Notes: a model not told the origin generated them from the sequence alone. 64,000 nt of DNA from Holothuria scabra (GCA_037179385.1 CM074193.1:2873547-2937546); one strand, 5' to 3'. Shown: positions 1 through 10,799, counted from the first letter of the stretch. Made by a program: numbers and translations.

Positions 1-841
1 TACATGATGTACATTATTCACTGTAATTTATGAAAGTTCCTTTTGTGTAAGGTTAATTTTCACAGCCCAATCTAACGTGCAGCCAATGTGGAGGGCAGCA
101 TTTTCTGATTAAGATGCTCCCAAGCAATTAGCTGCTTGACAATTTGACCCATTGCTTGGGGCAAGGATGATGCAGTACAAAGACATATCTATATGATGGT
201 ACGCAGACACATTGCACTGTGCACTGCAACTCTGGGGTCCTTGCTACTCCGAGATCCCTTATAGTTTAGCCTGGGAAGACACCCAGTTACCGTGTGTTGC
301 CACGTGGAGGCACTATAAGAGTCTTAGTGGTGGAGAGGCTTTGCACTGGCAGAGAAAAACCAACACAATCTTCTCTTTTTGCCGAAGCTAGCCAGTGACA
401 GCACCAGAAGGTTGCTGCACATTACGCATCACACACACTCTGTGGCATATTGCCACCAACACACACCTGTGGAGAGATAGAGAAGCAAGGTTAGTAGTTA
501 AGGTTGATTATCTCTTCTGTAGATGTCTTCTTGAGGAAATAAAGCATGCATGTACCTGCAGGCATGCAAAAGTTACACAGCTATATCTCTGCTGGCCAAA
601 GTAACTGGTAACATACTGCATTAGGCACATATTGCCTACCTAGCCCTAATATTGCAGTGGCCAGACAGGGCGTATAAGGCCTATAAGTCTGCCAATTTAT
701 CTTCTCCCTATCTACCTAGCTTAATTGCCCACCCTTCTTATTATAGCTACCAAATATATGTCCTTAGGCAAATATGCAGCAGCACATTTTATGCTTCTTT
801 TCCATGTTGTCTTCATCCTTCCTCAGAGTATAAACCTTGAT
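1..841. other. Left edge, no gene recognised
   Basis: There are no convincing exons on either strand. The stretch from 640 to 720 (GCAGTGGCCAGACAGGGCGT and following) is a copy of the block that recurs at 1622 and 2272. The unrecognised minus-strand gene may continue to the left of the window. Confidence 0.5.
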
Positions 842-1200
842 CCTGTGGAAAAACAAAATAAAAAGAAAAAAGCTTCGCTAGGAAGCCTACGTTGTCCTTC
901 TGCGTTGTTAATGTGGAGAAAGAAAAAAGAAAAATAGCCTCACCACGAAGCTTTCGTTGTCCTTCTGCATTGTTGCCTGTGAAGAAAGAAAAAAAAAAGA
1001 AAAACAGCTTCGCCAGGAAGCCTACTTTGTCCTTCTGCGTTGTTGCCTGTGGAGAGAAAAAAATGAAAAAAGAAAACAGCTTCGCCAGGAAGCCTATGTT
1101 GTCCCTCTGCGTTGTTGCCTGTGGAGAGAAAAAATGAAAAAAGAAAAACAGTTGTACTTCTGCGTTGTTTCCTGTGGAGAGAAAAATATAAAAAAAGTTT
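842..1200. repeat. Tandem array 1 of the 68-73 bp microexon-like unit
   Basis: Four full and two partial units, with AGCTTCGCCAGGAAGCCTAC-like starts near 871, 936, 1006 and 1078. Read on the minus strand, each has a T-rich tract, CTCTCCACAG, then GAAACAACGCAGAAGGACAAC or a variant, and usually GT. Some copies have lost the GT or AG. Confidence 0.75.
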
Positions 1201-1240
1201 TGCTAGGGAACCTATGCCAATTATAATCTTCTCCCTTTTT

Positions 1241-2120
1241 GCCTAGCTTAATTGCTGGACAGGACGTGTCAGGTCCATGCGTCCTGAAAAATCATCTTAT
1301 ATTATTTTCCTATAGTAACTGCTGAAAAGGACGTGTGAGGTCCATACATCCAGCTCTTTAAATAATTTTGCAAGGGCGCTGATGTTCACATGTTGTCTTC
1401 ATTCTTCTGTCTTCTACGTTGTCCTCCTGCGTTGTTTCCTGTGGAGAAAGAAAATGAAAAAAAGAAAAACAGCTTCGATAAGAAGCCAACGTTGTCCTCC
1501 TGCGTTGATTTCCTGTGGAGAGAATGAAAAAAGAAAAACAGCTTCACCACGAAGCCCACGTTGTCCTTCTGCGTTGTTTCCTGTGGAGAGATTAAATGAA
1601 AAAGAACCTAGCCCTAACATTGCAGTGGCCGGACAGGGCGTATGAGGCCTATAAGTCCGCCAATTATTCCTCTCCCTATTTGCCTAGCTTAATTGAAGGA
1701 CAGGACGTGTCAGGTCCATGCGTCCTGAAAAACCGTCTATTATTTTCCTAGTAACTGCTGAAAGGGACGTGTGAGGTCCATAAATCCAGCTCTTTAAATA
1801 ATTTTGCAAGGGCGCTGATGTTCCCACGTTGTCTTCATTCTTCTGTCTTCTACGTTGTCCTCCTGTGTTGTTTCCTGTGGAGAAAGAAAATGAAAAAAAA
1901 AAAAAACAAAAACAGCTTCGCTAAGAAGCCAACGTTGTCCTTCTGCGTTGTTTCCTGTGGAGAGAAAAAAAAAAAAAAGAAAACCGGCTTCGCCAAGAAG
2001 CCTTCGTTGTCCTTCTGCGTTGTTTCCTGTGGAGGGAAAAAAATGAAAAAACAAAAACAGCTTCGCCATGAAGCATACGTTGTCCTTCTGCGTTGTTTCC
2101 TGTAGAAAGAAAAAATGAAA
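1241..2120. repeat. 441-bp tandem duplication
   Basis: The segment starting GCCTAGCTTAATTG at 1241 recurs at 1682 with the same order of blocks: GGACAGGACGTGTCAGGTCC, TAACTGCTGAAA, GGACGTGTGAGGTCC, AATTTTGCAAGGGCGCTGATG, and then a microexon-like array. A third, partial relative lies at 650-720. Confidence 0.7.
1405..1600. repeat. Tandem array 2 of the microexon-like unit
   Basis: Three cores (near 1420, 1485 and 1560). On the minus strand they carry CCACAG acceptors followed by a GAAA-type core. Two copies have AAC followed by GT (gtgggc, gttggc). The array sits inside a 441-bp segment that is itself duplicated in tandem. Confidence 0.7.
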
Positions 2121-2150
2121 AAAGAAAAACAGCTTTGCCTGGAAGCTTGT
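1840..2150. repeat. Tandem array 3 of the microexon-like unit
   Basis: Four cores near 1860, 1934, 2006 and 2080, separated by A-rich plus-strand spacers (T-rich on the minus strand). The copy at 1934-1954 is an exact 21-nt core with AG before and GT after it on the minus strand. A minus-strand frame stays open across the whole array (1850-2230), alternating Phe-rich runs with QETTQKDN. Confidence 0.75.
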
Positions 2151-2636
2151 ATTCCCACGTCGTCTTCATTCTTCTGTTTCTGCTGTTGTATTTTTGGAAG
2201 TGAAGCAAGCATGTGCCGAACATACTGCAATAAGACATATATTAATTATGGCCTACACCTAGCCCTAATAAGCAGTTGCTGGACAGGGCGTGTCAGGCCC
2301 ACAAGTCCAACACATTTGCCTATGCCCTAACCTTGCTATGGACCCTACTGTTTATACACCTAGCCCTAAAACTGATCTGCTATGTAACCAGATTCATATG
2401 GCCAACCAGTCACATAACTATGTTCTTGAGCATGTATGCAATGGCACTTTCATGCCTCTTTTCCCCGTTGTCTTCATTCTTCTTCTTCAGGGGGTTAGTT
2501 TCTGTGGAGAGAGTAATAAAAAAATATAAAAACAGCCTTGCCAATGTGCTATACATCTGTTTCATGTCTTCTTCATTCTTCCGTCTTCTACGTTGTCTTC
2601 TGCAGTGTCTTGTCTTGACAGGAATCTTCTTTTCAC

Positions 2637-2717
2637 CGTTGTCTCCATTCTGCTGATGTCATCAGTATCTTCTATGTTGCCTTCTTCATCCTCCTCTTCT
2701 TCATGCCTCAGTAGGTC
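2637..2717 (-). CDS. Candidate acidic exon 6
   Basis: The acceptor agtttcttcacag precedes 27 codons in phase 0: DLLRHEEEEDEEGNIEDTDD, ISRMETT. A gtgaaa donor leaves phase 0. Without splicing the frame stays open through RRFLSRQDTAEDNVEDGRM and ends soon after. It is the leftmost recognisable member of the family. Confidence 0.38.
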
Positions 2718-2739
2718 CTGTGAAGAAACTAAGTCTAAA

Positions 2740-4560
2740 AGTTAGACAATAAAAAATAATATCTGTAAGGAGAAATTAAAGCAATAAAAATGCCTGGAGC
2801 CAAAGTGAAATCAAGCAATATATTAAGTTGATTTTCAACTCTGGCAACCCCCTCAGGCAATCATGCTTATAACAAATTATATCTGTAAGAGAAAAGTAAA
2901 AGCAATAAAAATGCCTGGAGCCAGAGAGCATGCTCATGCAATCAAAGAGCATGATTTTTAACTCTGGCAATCTTCTCAGGCACACTACATAAAAATTTTT
3001 TAAAAAACATAACATCTGTAAGAGAAAAGTAAAAGCAATAAAAATGCCTGAAGCCAGAGGGTGTGCTCATGCAATCAAAGAGCATGATTTTCAACTCTGA
3101 CAATCTTCTCAGGCACACTCTGCATATAAATTTTTAAAAAATAAAATCTGTAAGAAAAAAGTAAAAGCAATAAAAATGCCTGAAGCCAGAGGGTGTGCTC
3201 ATGCAATTAAAGAGCATGATTTTTAACTCTGGCAATCTTCTCAGGCAACACTGGGTTTAAATTTTTAAAAAAACATAACATGTGTAAAAGAAAAGAAAAA
3301 GCAATAAAAATGCCTGAAGCCAGAGGGTGTTGTGCTCATGCAATCAAAGAGCATGATTTTCAACTCTGACAATCGTCTCATGCACACTCTGCATATAAAT
3401 TTTTAAAAAATAAAATCTGTAAGAAAAAAGTAAAAGCAATAAAAATGCCTGGAGCCAGAGAGTGTGCTCATGCAATCAAAGAGCATGATTTTCAACTCTG
3501 ACAATCTTCACAAGCACACTGCATATAAATTTTTAAAAAAAATAAAATCTGTAAGAAAAAAGTAAAAGCAATACAAATGCCTGAAGCCAGAGAGTGTGCT
3601 CATGCAATCAAAAAGCATGATTTTCAACTCTGACAATCTTCACAAGCACACTGCATGTAAATTTTTAAAAAATCTGTAAGAAAAAAGTAAAAGCAATAAA
3701 AATGCCTGAAGCCAGAGAGTGTGCTCATGCAATCAAAGAGCATGATTTTCAACTCTGACAATCGTCTCATGCACACTCTGCATATAAATTTTTAAAAAAT
3801 AAAATCTGTAAGAAAAAAGTAAAAGCAATAAAAATGCCTGGAGCCACAGAGTGTGCTCATGCAATCAAAGAGCATGATTTTCAACTCTGACAATCTTCAC
3901 AAGCACACTGCATATAAATTTTTAAAAAAAATAAAATCTGTAAGAAAAAAGTAAAAGCAATACAAATGCCTGAAGCCAGAGAGTGTGCTCATGCAATCAA
4001 AGAGCATGATTTTCAACTCTGACAATCTTCACAAGCACACTGCATATAAATTTTTAAAAAAAATAAAATCTGTAAGAAAAAAGTAAAAGCAATACAAATG
4101 CCTGAAGCCAGAGAGTGTGCTCATGCAATCAAAGAGCATGATTTTGAACTCTGGCAATCTTCTCACGCACACTACATATAAATTTTTAAAAAATAAAATC
4201 TGGAAGAGAGAAATAAAAGCAATAAAAATGCCTGAAGCCAGAGGGTGTGCTCATGCAATCAAAGAGCATGATTTTCAACTCTGACAACCTTCACAAGCAC
4301 ACTGCATAAAAATTTTCAAAAAATTACATCTGTAAGAGAAAAGTTAAAAAAATGCCTGAAGCCAGTGACTATGCTTAAGCAATCAAAAGGTGATTTAAAA
4401 CCGTTGGCAATTTTCTCAGGCACACTGCATATGAATTTAAAATTACCACCAGTAAGGCCAAAATTAGAATACAAAGTATAAATGTTAAAAAACTATTACC
4501 CATAAGAAATCATTAAAAGCAATAAATGCCTGAAGATAGAGAATATGCTCAAGCAATAGA
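2740..4560. repeat. Array of about 14 hairpin-forming units, period 121-135 bp
   Basis: TGCCTGAAGCCAGAG or a close variant recurs near 2791, 2912, 3045, 3177, 3311, 3446, 3579, 3703, 3835, 3967, 4099, 4229, 4353 and 4527. Within a unit, TGCCTGA pairs with a later TCAGGCA and GCCAGAG pairs with CTCTGGC, giving an imperfect hairpin of roughly 75 nt. On the minus strand each unit ends in a long pyrimidine tract plus TTACAG, an acceptor-like signal. Confidence 0.85.
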
Positions 4561-4663
4561 TTTTCGCCTCCAGCAATGATGCTGTATCAAGTGCCCTGCT
4601 AAAAATTCAATAGTTACATTACCCAAACAAAAATATCAATTAAAATGCATGTTGCCAGAAGTA

Positions 4664-4901
4664 AGTTAGTTAGTCTGGCAGTAGTTAGTTAGTTAGTTAG
4701 TTTGTTAGTTTGTTAGTTCGTTAGTATATTAGTACATTTATAGTTTAGTTAGTTTGAAATACAGATTCAAACATAGTTCACTTTCAAATTGTTATAAATA
4801 CAGTTCAAATATTGTACAGTGTAAGTTTTTCCTTTTAGTCGCCTCTTACGACAGGCAGGAAGTACCGTGGGCATATTCTACAGCCCCTGGCCCACAGGGG
4901 G
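4664..4901 (-). mobile_element. SINE-like element with GTTA-repeat tail
   Basis: In minus orientation it starts CCCCTGTGGGCCAGGGGCTG, then carries TAGAATATGCCCACGGTA and CCTGTCGTAAGAGGCGACTA. It ends in a (TAAC)n tail, visible on the plus strand as TTAGTTAGTTAG from 4664. The same head and tail recur at 36774-36933. The tail of short tandem repeats is typical of SINEs. Confidence 0.6.
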
Positions 4902-4925
4902 ATGACTGCAGCCAAATAGTGTATT

Positions 4926-6240
4926 TCATAAAATAAATGACCATTTCCAACACTTTCTTAGGGACAGAGCAACATTTTTGAAAAAAAGTATTTCTCTAAA
5001 GAGAGGATGAAAAGCAATAAATGAAAAATACCTGAAGCCAGATACCATACTAATGCAAAATAAAAGAGGTGGTTCCACCTCTGGGAATGATACTAGGCAC
5101 ACTGCATAAAGGTTATTAAAAATACCAATAGAAGAATACAAAAGACAATTAAAATGCTTGCAGCCAGAGTATATATACACACACAATAAAAGGTGGTGGT
5201 TTCAACCAATGACATCAGGCACATATAAGAGAAAATTTAAAGCATTACAAATTGCCTGAATCCTGAGGGTGACACTCATACAGTGAAAGAGCGTGACTTT
5301 CACACCTCTATCAGTGTTATCATGACACACACTGCATTAATTTCTAAATACTACTACCTGTAAGAGAAAATTAAGCACAATACAAATCTTCTCAGCCACA
5401 TGGCATACTGTATGTTTAAAAACTATGACCCACAAGAAATAATAGCAGTAGCAGTAACATTGCTATAAAGCCAGAAAAAAAGCTCAAGCAATAAAAACGT
5501 GATTTCACCCTCTGAAAATGATATCAGGCACCCTGCTCAAAATCCATTACTAAATTCCTTTAGTCGCCTCTTACGACAGGCAGGAAATACCGTGGGAATA
5601 TTCTACAACCCCTAGAAAAAAAATAAAAAGCAATAAAAAGTGCCTGAAGCCAAGAGAGTAGGATACCAATTCCACCTTTGGCAATGATCTCAAGCACACT
5701 AGCTGCACATGTTATGAAACATTTACCAAAAAAAAAGAGAATCAAAAGCATTACAACGCTTGCAGCCAGAGAGTACAAACGAGATCAGTAAAAAAGGTGG
5801 TGGACAATTATTCTACCTGCTGCCAGGGAGAAGAAACATACAATAAAGGAGTAATGTGAACCAATGATTTCAAACAGCATATTTTTAATTATATTATCAT
5901 AACAAGCAAAGTGAAAGCAATGAAAATGCATGAAACCAGAGGGTATACTCAAGCAATAAAAATGTTATTTCTACCCCTGTGAAAGATTTGAAGCACTCGG
6001 CATTAGCCTTCAGGGCTTGAAAACACTACCCCAAAAATAGAGAAATAAAGCTACATCATAATTAAACTGCCGATGGCCAGAGAGTATACTGGTGCAATAA
6101 TAAAAAGGTTGGTATCCACCACAATTTAAAAATATTCTTGGACGCACTCGTACTGTACCACATTGATTTTTAAAGGTGGTACTTCCACCAAATGCCTCAT
6201 GCATTCCAAGAAAGAGAAAAACTAAAAGAAATAAAAAAAG
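4926..6240. repeat. Diverged single copies of the hairpin unit
   Basis: Isolated, older relatives of the flanking arrays, near 5030, 5155, 5255, 5640, 5755, 5930 and 6060. They share GCCTGAAGCCAGA, an ATGCAATAAAA block, GGTG...CCACC inverted motifs and AGGCACACTGCAT. They connect the two arrays to one ancestral unit. No coding signal was found. Confidence 0.55.
5557..5613 (-). mobile_element. Fragment of the SINE-like element (head only)
   Basis: The stretch reads TAGTCGCCTCTTACGACAGG followed by CAGGAAATACCGTGGGAATA on the plus strand. It is nearly identical to 4840-4890 and to part of 36866-36930. Only the head is present. Confidence 0.55.
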
Positions 6241-6480
6241 AAAAGGAAAGGAAATTTCTATGCGAGGAATTAATAAACGTTTCTTTACTCACAAGGAGTT
6301 AGCTGATTATTTTCAAGGTATTTAGATGATATACAACATTGGTAATTTATTTTGTCTTACAAATGTTTCACTTCATGATTTCTTTTGGTGTCATTTTAAC
6401 AAGTAAATCGTACATGATTGTAAAAGAAGGAAAAAAAAAGGTTATTTAAGAAAGCACTAAATAAAGAGAAATTTAAATTG
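6241..6480. other. AT-rich spacer
   Basis: AT-rich DNA with no open frame of note and no recognised repeat. It separates the old hairpin units from the second array region. Confidence 0.4.
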
Positions 6481-6600
6481 AAAAATGTCTCACACCACAG
6501 AGTTACTGTATTAGTCATGCAATGAAGGTGATTTCCACCTTTTGCAAGAATCTCAGGCACATTGCACACAAAAATGCCTCGGGTGCCTTTTTCCTGTTAC

Positions 6601-6715
6601 CTTCTTCTGTCTTCTGCGTTGTCGTGCCAGGCAGTACAAAGAGATGTTGCACACTTCTGTACATGTTGCCTTCATCTTCCTCCTCTTCTTCCATGGGGAA
6701 CACATCTTGCAGGTT
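6601..6715 (-). CDS. Candidate acidic exon 5
   Basis: The acceptor tatctttaaag precedes, in phase 0, NLQDVFPMEEEEEDEGNMYR, then SVQHLFVLPGTTTQKTEE, ending at a good gtaaca donor (phase 1). An internal GTACAG after AACAT is an alternative donor equivalent to that of copy 3. The TTTQKTEE end resembles the ETTQKDN peptide of the arrays at 842-2150. Confidence 0.4.
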
Positions 6716-6819
6716 CTTTAAAGATAAGACTAAAACAGACATTAAATACATGCACACAAAAGAGTTACATATGTAAATATCTAGATATAACTTATTACCC
6801 AACGAGAAAAATAAAACAC

Positions 6820-9200
6820 AAAATGCCTCAAACCACAGAGCTGATATACTCATGCACTTATGAGGGTGACTGCCACCTTTGGCAATAATACTCTGAGGCA
6901 CCCTGCATGTAGATTATCACAATAAATTATTCAAAATACTCTTACAAATGTCTTACAAATGCCCTCTGCATAGAGATTATTAGAATAAATTACTCCAAGC
7001 AAGAGAGCATCCTTATGTACTAAAAAAGATATCTTCCACCTTTGGCTATAATACTCTCAGAAACCCTGCATGGAGATTTTTAAAATAACTTTACGAAAAG
7101 AGATGGAAAAAAAACAAAATGCCTGAACACACTGGGTGACTTCCACCTTTGGCATTAATACTACTGTGAGACACCCTGCATAAAGATTATAAAAATAAAT
7201 TTCACAAAAAATAGAAAATATAAAAACTACAATAAAATTTCACAAAAAAGATCATGAAAAAACAATTAAATGCTTGAAGTCAGCGAGCAACCTCATGCAC
7301 TTAAAAAGCTGACTTTCACCTTTGGCATTAGTACTCTCAGGCACCCTGTATCGAGATTATAAAAAATAAATTTCACAAAAAAGATCATGAAAAAACAATA
7401 GATGCATTGTGTCAGGGAGCAAACTCATGCACTTAAAAAGGTAACTTTCACCTTTGGCATTAGTACTCTCAGGCATCCTGTATCGAGATTATAAAAAAAA
7501 ATTCACAAAAAAGATCAGAAAATAAATTTCACAAAAAAATAAAAAAATTAAAAATAAAAAAAAAATAAAAATAACAATAAAATTTCACAAAAAAGATCAT
7601 GAAAAAACAATTAAATGCTTGAAGTCAGGGAGCAAACTCATGTTTTAAAAAAGGCGACTTTCACCTTTTGGAATAATACTCTCAGGCACCCTGCAGAGAG
7701 ATTATAAAAATAAATTTCACAAAAAAGATCATGAAAAAACAATTAAATGCTTGAAGTCAGGGTGCAAACTCATGTTTTAAAAAAGGCGACTTTCACCTTT
7801 GGCAAAATACTCTCACACACCCTGCAGAGAGATTATAAAAAATAAATTTCACAAAAAAGATCATGAAAAAAACATTAAATGCCTTGTGTCAGGGAGCAAA
7901 CTCATGCACTTAAAAAGGTGACTTTCACCTTTGGCATAAGTACTCTCACACACCCTGCAGAGAGATTATAAAAAATAAATTTCACAAAAAAGATCATGAA
8001 AAAACAATTAAATGCCTTGTGTCAGGGAGCAAACTCATGCACTTGAAAAGGTGACTTTCACCTTTGGCATAAGTACTCTCACACACCCTGCAGAGAGATT
8101 ATAAAAAATAAATTTCACAAAAAAGATCATGAAAAAACAATGAAATGCCTTGTGTCAGGGAGCAAACTCATGCACTTAAAAAGGTGACTTTCACCTTTGG
8201 CATAAGTACTCTCACACACCCTGCAGAGAGATTATAAAAAATAAATTTCACAAAAAAGATCATGAAAAAACAATTAAATGCCTTGTGTCAGGGAGCAAAC
8301 TCATGCACTTAAAAAGGTGACTTTCACCTTTGGCATAAGTACTCTCACACACCCTGCAGAGAGATTATAAAAAATAAATTTCACAAAAAAGATCATGAAA
8401 AAACAATTAAATGCCTTGTGTCAGGGAGCAAACTCATGCACTTAAAAAGGTGACTTTCACCTTTGGCATTAATCCTCTCAGACACCCTGCATAGAGATTG
8501 TAAAAAAAAACATATTAAACAAAAAAAGATCATGAAAAAACAATTAAATGCCTTGTGTCAGGGAACAAACTCATGCACTTAAAGAGGTGACATCCACCTT
8601 TGACAATAACACTCTCAGACACCATGCATAGAGATTATAAAAAATAAATTTCACAAAAAATAAAAAAAAAATAAAAAATAACAATAAAATTTCACAAAAA
8701 AGATCATGAAAAAACAATTAAATGCTTGAAGTCAGGGAGCAAACTCATGTTTTAAAAAAGGTGACTTTCACCTTTTGGAATAATACTCCCTACAGAGATT
8801 ATCAGAATAAAGTACAATAATAATGGCAAAGAAAAATAAAATGGCTGAATTCAGAGACCAAACTCATGCTTTTAAAAAGGTGACTGCCAGCTTTGGCAAA
8901 AAAAAAAAAATTTAAACACCATGTAGAGAGATTTATAAAATAAATCACTCAAAAAGTCAGTGAGCAAATTCATACTCTTAAGTACCCTGCAAAAAGATTA
9001 TCAGAATAATTACTCTAAAAAGAAAGAAAAACACCAAATTACCTTAAGCCAGTGTGCATACTTATGTACTGAAAAAGGTGATTTCCACCTGTGGCAATAA
9101 TATTCTCAGACACCCTGCATAAAGATTATTAGGAAAAAGTAAAAACTTAGTAAGAAAAACAACAGTATTCCCAGCATACTCCTGCAATAAAGGTGATTTC
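6820..9200. repeat. Second hairpin-unit array, period about 132-133 bp
   Basis: Units are recognisable by a perfect inverted motif, AAAGGTGA-CTT-TCACCTTT, followed by GGCATAAGTACTCTCACACA and CCCTGCAGAGAGATTATAAA. ATGCCTTGTGTCAGGGAGCA recurs near 7876, 8013, 8145, 8278, 8411 and 8547. The copies between about 7850 and 8480 are nearly identical, a recent expansion, while those outside are diverged. Non-coding as far as I can see. Confidence 0.85.
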
Positions 9201-9375
9201 TACCTTTTGCAACAATAATATTTGACACATTATACATTAAGAATGTCTTGTGTTTTTCCTGTCATCATCTTCATCCTTCTTCTTCTACATCATCTTCTTT
9301 GTTGTCTTCTGTTCTGTGGAGAGAAAAAAAAAACAGCCTGGCCAGGCAGTAAAATGAGATGTTGCACGCTCCTGT

Positions 9376-9438
9376 TCATGTTTTCTTCATTCCATCTTCA
9401 TCTTCTTCTTCATCCTCTTCTTCCATGTATAGCACATC
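9376..9438 (-). CDS. Candidate acidic exon 4 (terminates in frame)
   Basis: The acceptor gtttcttcacag precedes DVLYMEEEDEEEDEDGMKKT and a TGA at 9376-9378. As in copy 2, the expected GT donor has mutated to GA. It is likely a decayed or alternative terminal copy. Confidence 0.33.
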   Translation of the reverse strand, partial: DVLYMEEEDEEEDEDGMKKT

Positions 9439-9740
9439 CTGTGAAGAAACTGTATAAGACTAAAACAAAGATATTAATACATGCAAACAAAACAGTTACT
9501 TATGTAATTATCTAAAATAATATCTGAAGCCTGAGAGCATCCTCATTCAATAAATAGGTGACTTCCACCTTTAATCTCAGGCACCCTGCATATAGTATTG
9601 AGATGTTGTATGCTATTTTTCCCATCAATCATCTTTTGCTATGCTTCACATCATCTTCTTTGTTGTCTTCTGTTCTGTGGAGAGAGAAAATAAAAACAGC
9701 CATGCCAGGCAGTAATAAGATATGTTGCACACTTCTGCAC

Positions 9741-9801
9741 ATGTTGTCTTCATTCTAGCTTCATCTTCTTCTTCACCCTCTTCTTCCATGGGGAACACGT
9801 C
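9741..9801 (-). CDS. Candidate acidic exon 3
   Basis: The acceptor tttctttacag precedes, in phase 0, DVFPMEEEGEEEDEARMKTT, with a possible donor gtgcag directly after ACAT. A candidate 66-nt intron (9675-9740) then ends in ttttctctctccacag, before AACAGAAGACAACAAAGAAG. It is part of the same acidic exon family as the copies on either side. Confidence 0.35.
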
Positions 9802-9809
9802 CTGTAAAG

Positions 9810-10120
9810 AAACTTACACTAAAACATAAATATTACAACATGCAATGTATACATCTTGACATAATTATCCAGAAAATAAAAATCAAACAACGAAAAGTAT
9901 CTAAAGCCTGAGAGCATCCTCATTTCAATAAAAAGGTGACTTCCACCTTCAGGAATGATCTCAGGCACCTTGCATATAGTTTAAAGATGTGGTATGCTAT
10001 TTTTTTCCCCGTCAATCATCTTCTTCTGCTACGGTCTACATCATCTTCATTCTTTTCTCTTCTGTGAAGAGAAAAAATAGAAAACAGCCTTGTCAGGCAG
10101 CAGAAAGACATGTTGCAAGC
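9810..10120. other. Intervening repeat unit with pyrimidine tract
   Basis: Another diverged unit, with AAAAGGTGACTTCCACCTTC near 9932 and CTCAGGCACCTTGCAT near 9960. A copy of the TTCTTCTGCT...TCTTCTGTGAAGAG block follows at 10020-10072; on the minus strand this is a pyrimidine tract and CACAG acceptor. Confidence 0.45.
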
Positions 10121-10130
10121 TCCTAGCTGT

Positions 10131-10202
10131 TCATCTTGTCTTCATTCCATCTTCATCTTCTTCTTCATCCTTTTTTTCCATGGAGAGCACATCCTTTAGA
10201 TC
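10131..10202 (-). CDS. Candidate acidic exon 2 (terminates in frame)
   Basis: The acceptor tttctttgcag precedes DLKDVLSMEKKDEEEDED, then GMKTR and a TGA at 10131-10133. The GT dinucleotide used as donor in sister copies (ACAT followed by GTRCAG) has become GAACAG here. The exon would therefore end the protein, or is a decayed copy. Confidence 0.35.
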   Translation of the reverse strand, partial: DLKDVLSMEKKDEEEDEDGMKTR

Positions 10203-10434
10203 CTGCAAAGAAACAAACTAGAATATAGACATTAATACATGCACACAAAACAATTACATTGGTATACATACTGACATAGCTACCCAGAAAAAGATTACAA
10301 CACAGAACAACAAGACAAGACAACAGAAGAAAGAAGATATTTTTTCTTTTCTTTGTTGTCTTCTTTTGTCTTTCTTCTTTTACAGCTCTTTGTTGTATTC
10401 TGTGGATGTGAAAAATAGAAACCATTAAAACAAC

Positions 10435-10569
10435 CTTGCCATACAGGAAAAGAATTATAAGCATGATGTTTGCTTTGTCTTGAATATCATTTTCTTTGTC
10501 TTTTTCATCCTCTTCCATGTAGAGCACATCTTGTGGAGATGTATTTTCTATATTGTCTCTCTGTAGGTC
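10435..10569 (-). CDS. Candidate acidic exon 1 of the repeat-rich gene
   Basis: The acceptor ttctttgcag is followed in phase 0 by DLQRDNIENTSPQDVLYMEE and DEKDKENDIQDK. The right-hand (5') edge at 10569 is clear. The downstream end is uncertain: 10435 is the first GT that keeps frame (AAG then gttgtt), 45 codons. It matches the phase left by exon b2. Related exons occur at 10202, 9801, 9438, 6715 and 2717. Confidence 0.4.
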
Positions 10570-10799
10570 CTGCAAAGAAACTAATATTAAACAGTAGACA
10601 TTTAATGGATGTACCAATACAACTCCACATATAGGTACATCTAAACATACCAAATTTCCTGTAAGAGACAAATAAGGAAATAAATGCGTACAGACAGAGA
10701 GTACACTCATGCAACAAAGAGGTGACATCCACCTCTTGCAATGAAAACAGGCATATTGCATGTAAGTTTTTTTTACGTATTTTTTTATCTGCTCAGGCA

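Noticed and set aside
842..2150. Plus-strand frames with repeated CVVSCGEKKKK peptides
   Set aside because: They come from the repeat in the opposite orientation. The acceptor-like signals are on the minus strand.
2740..8800. CRISPR-like array
   Set aside because: The DNA is from an animal, the period is about 130 bp, and the units are fully repeated rather than repeats with unique spacers.
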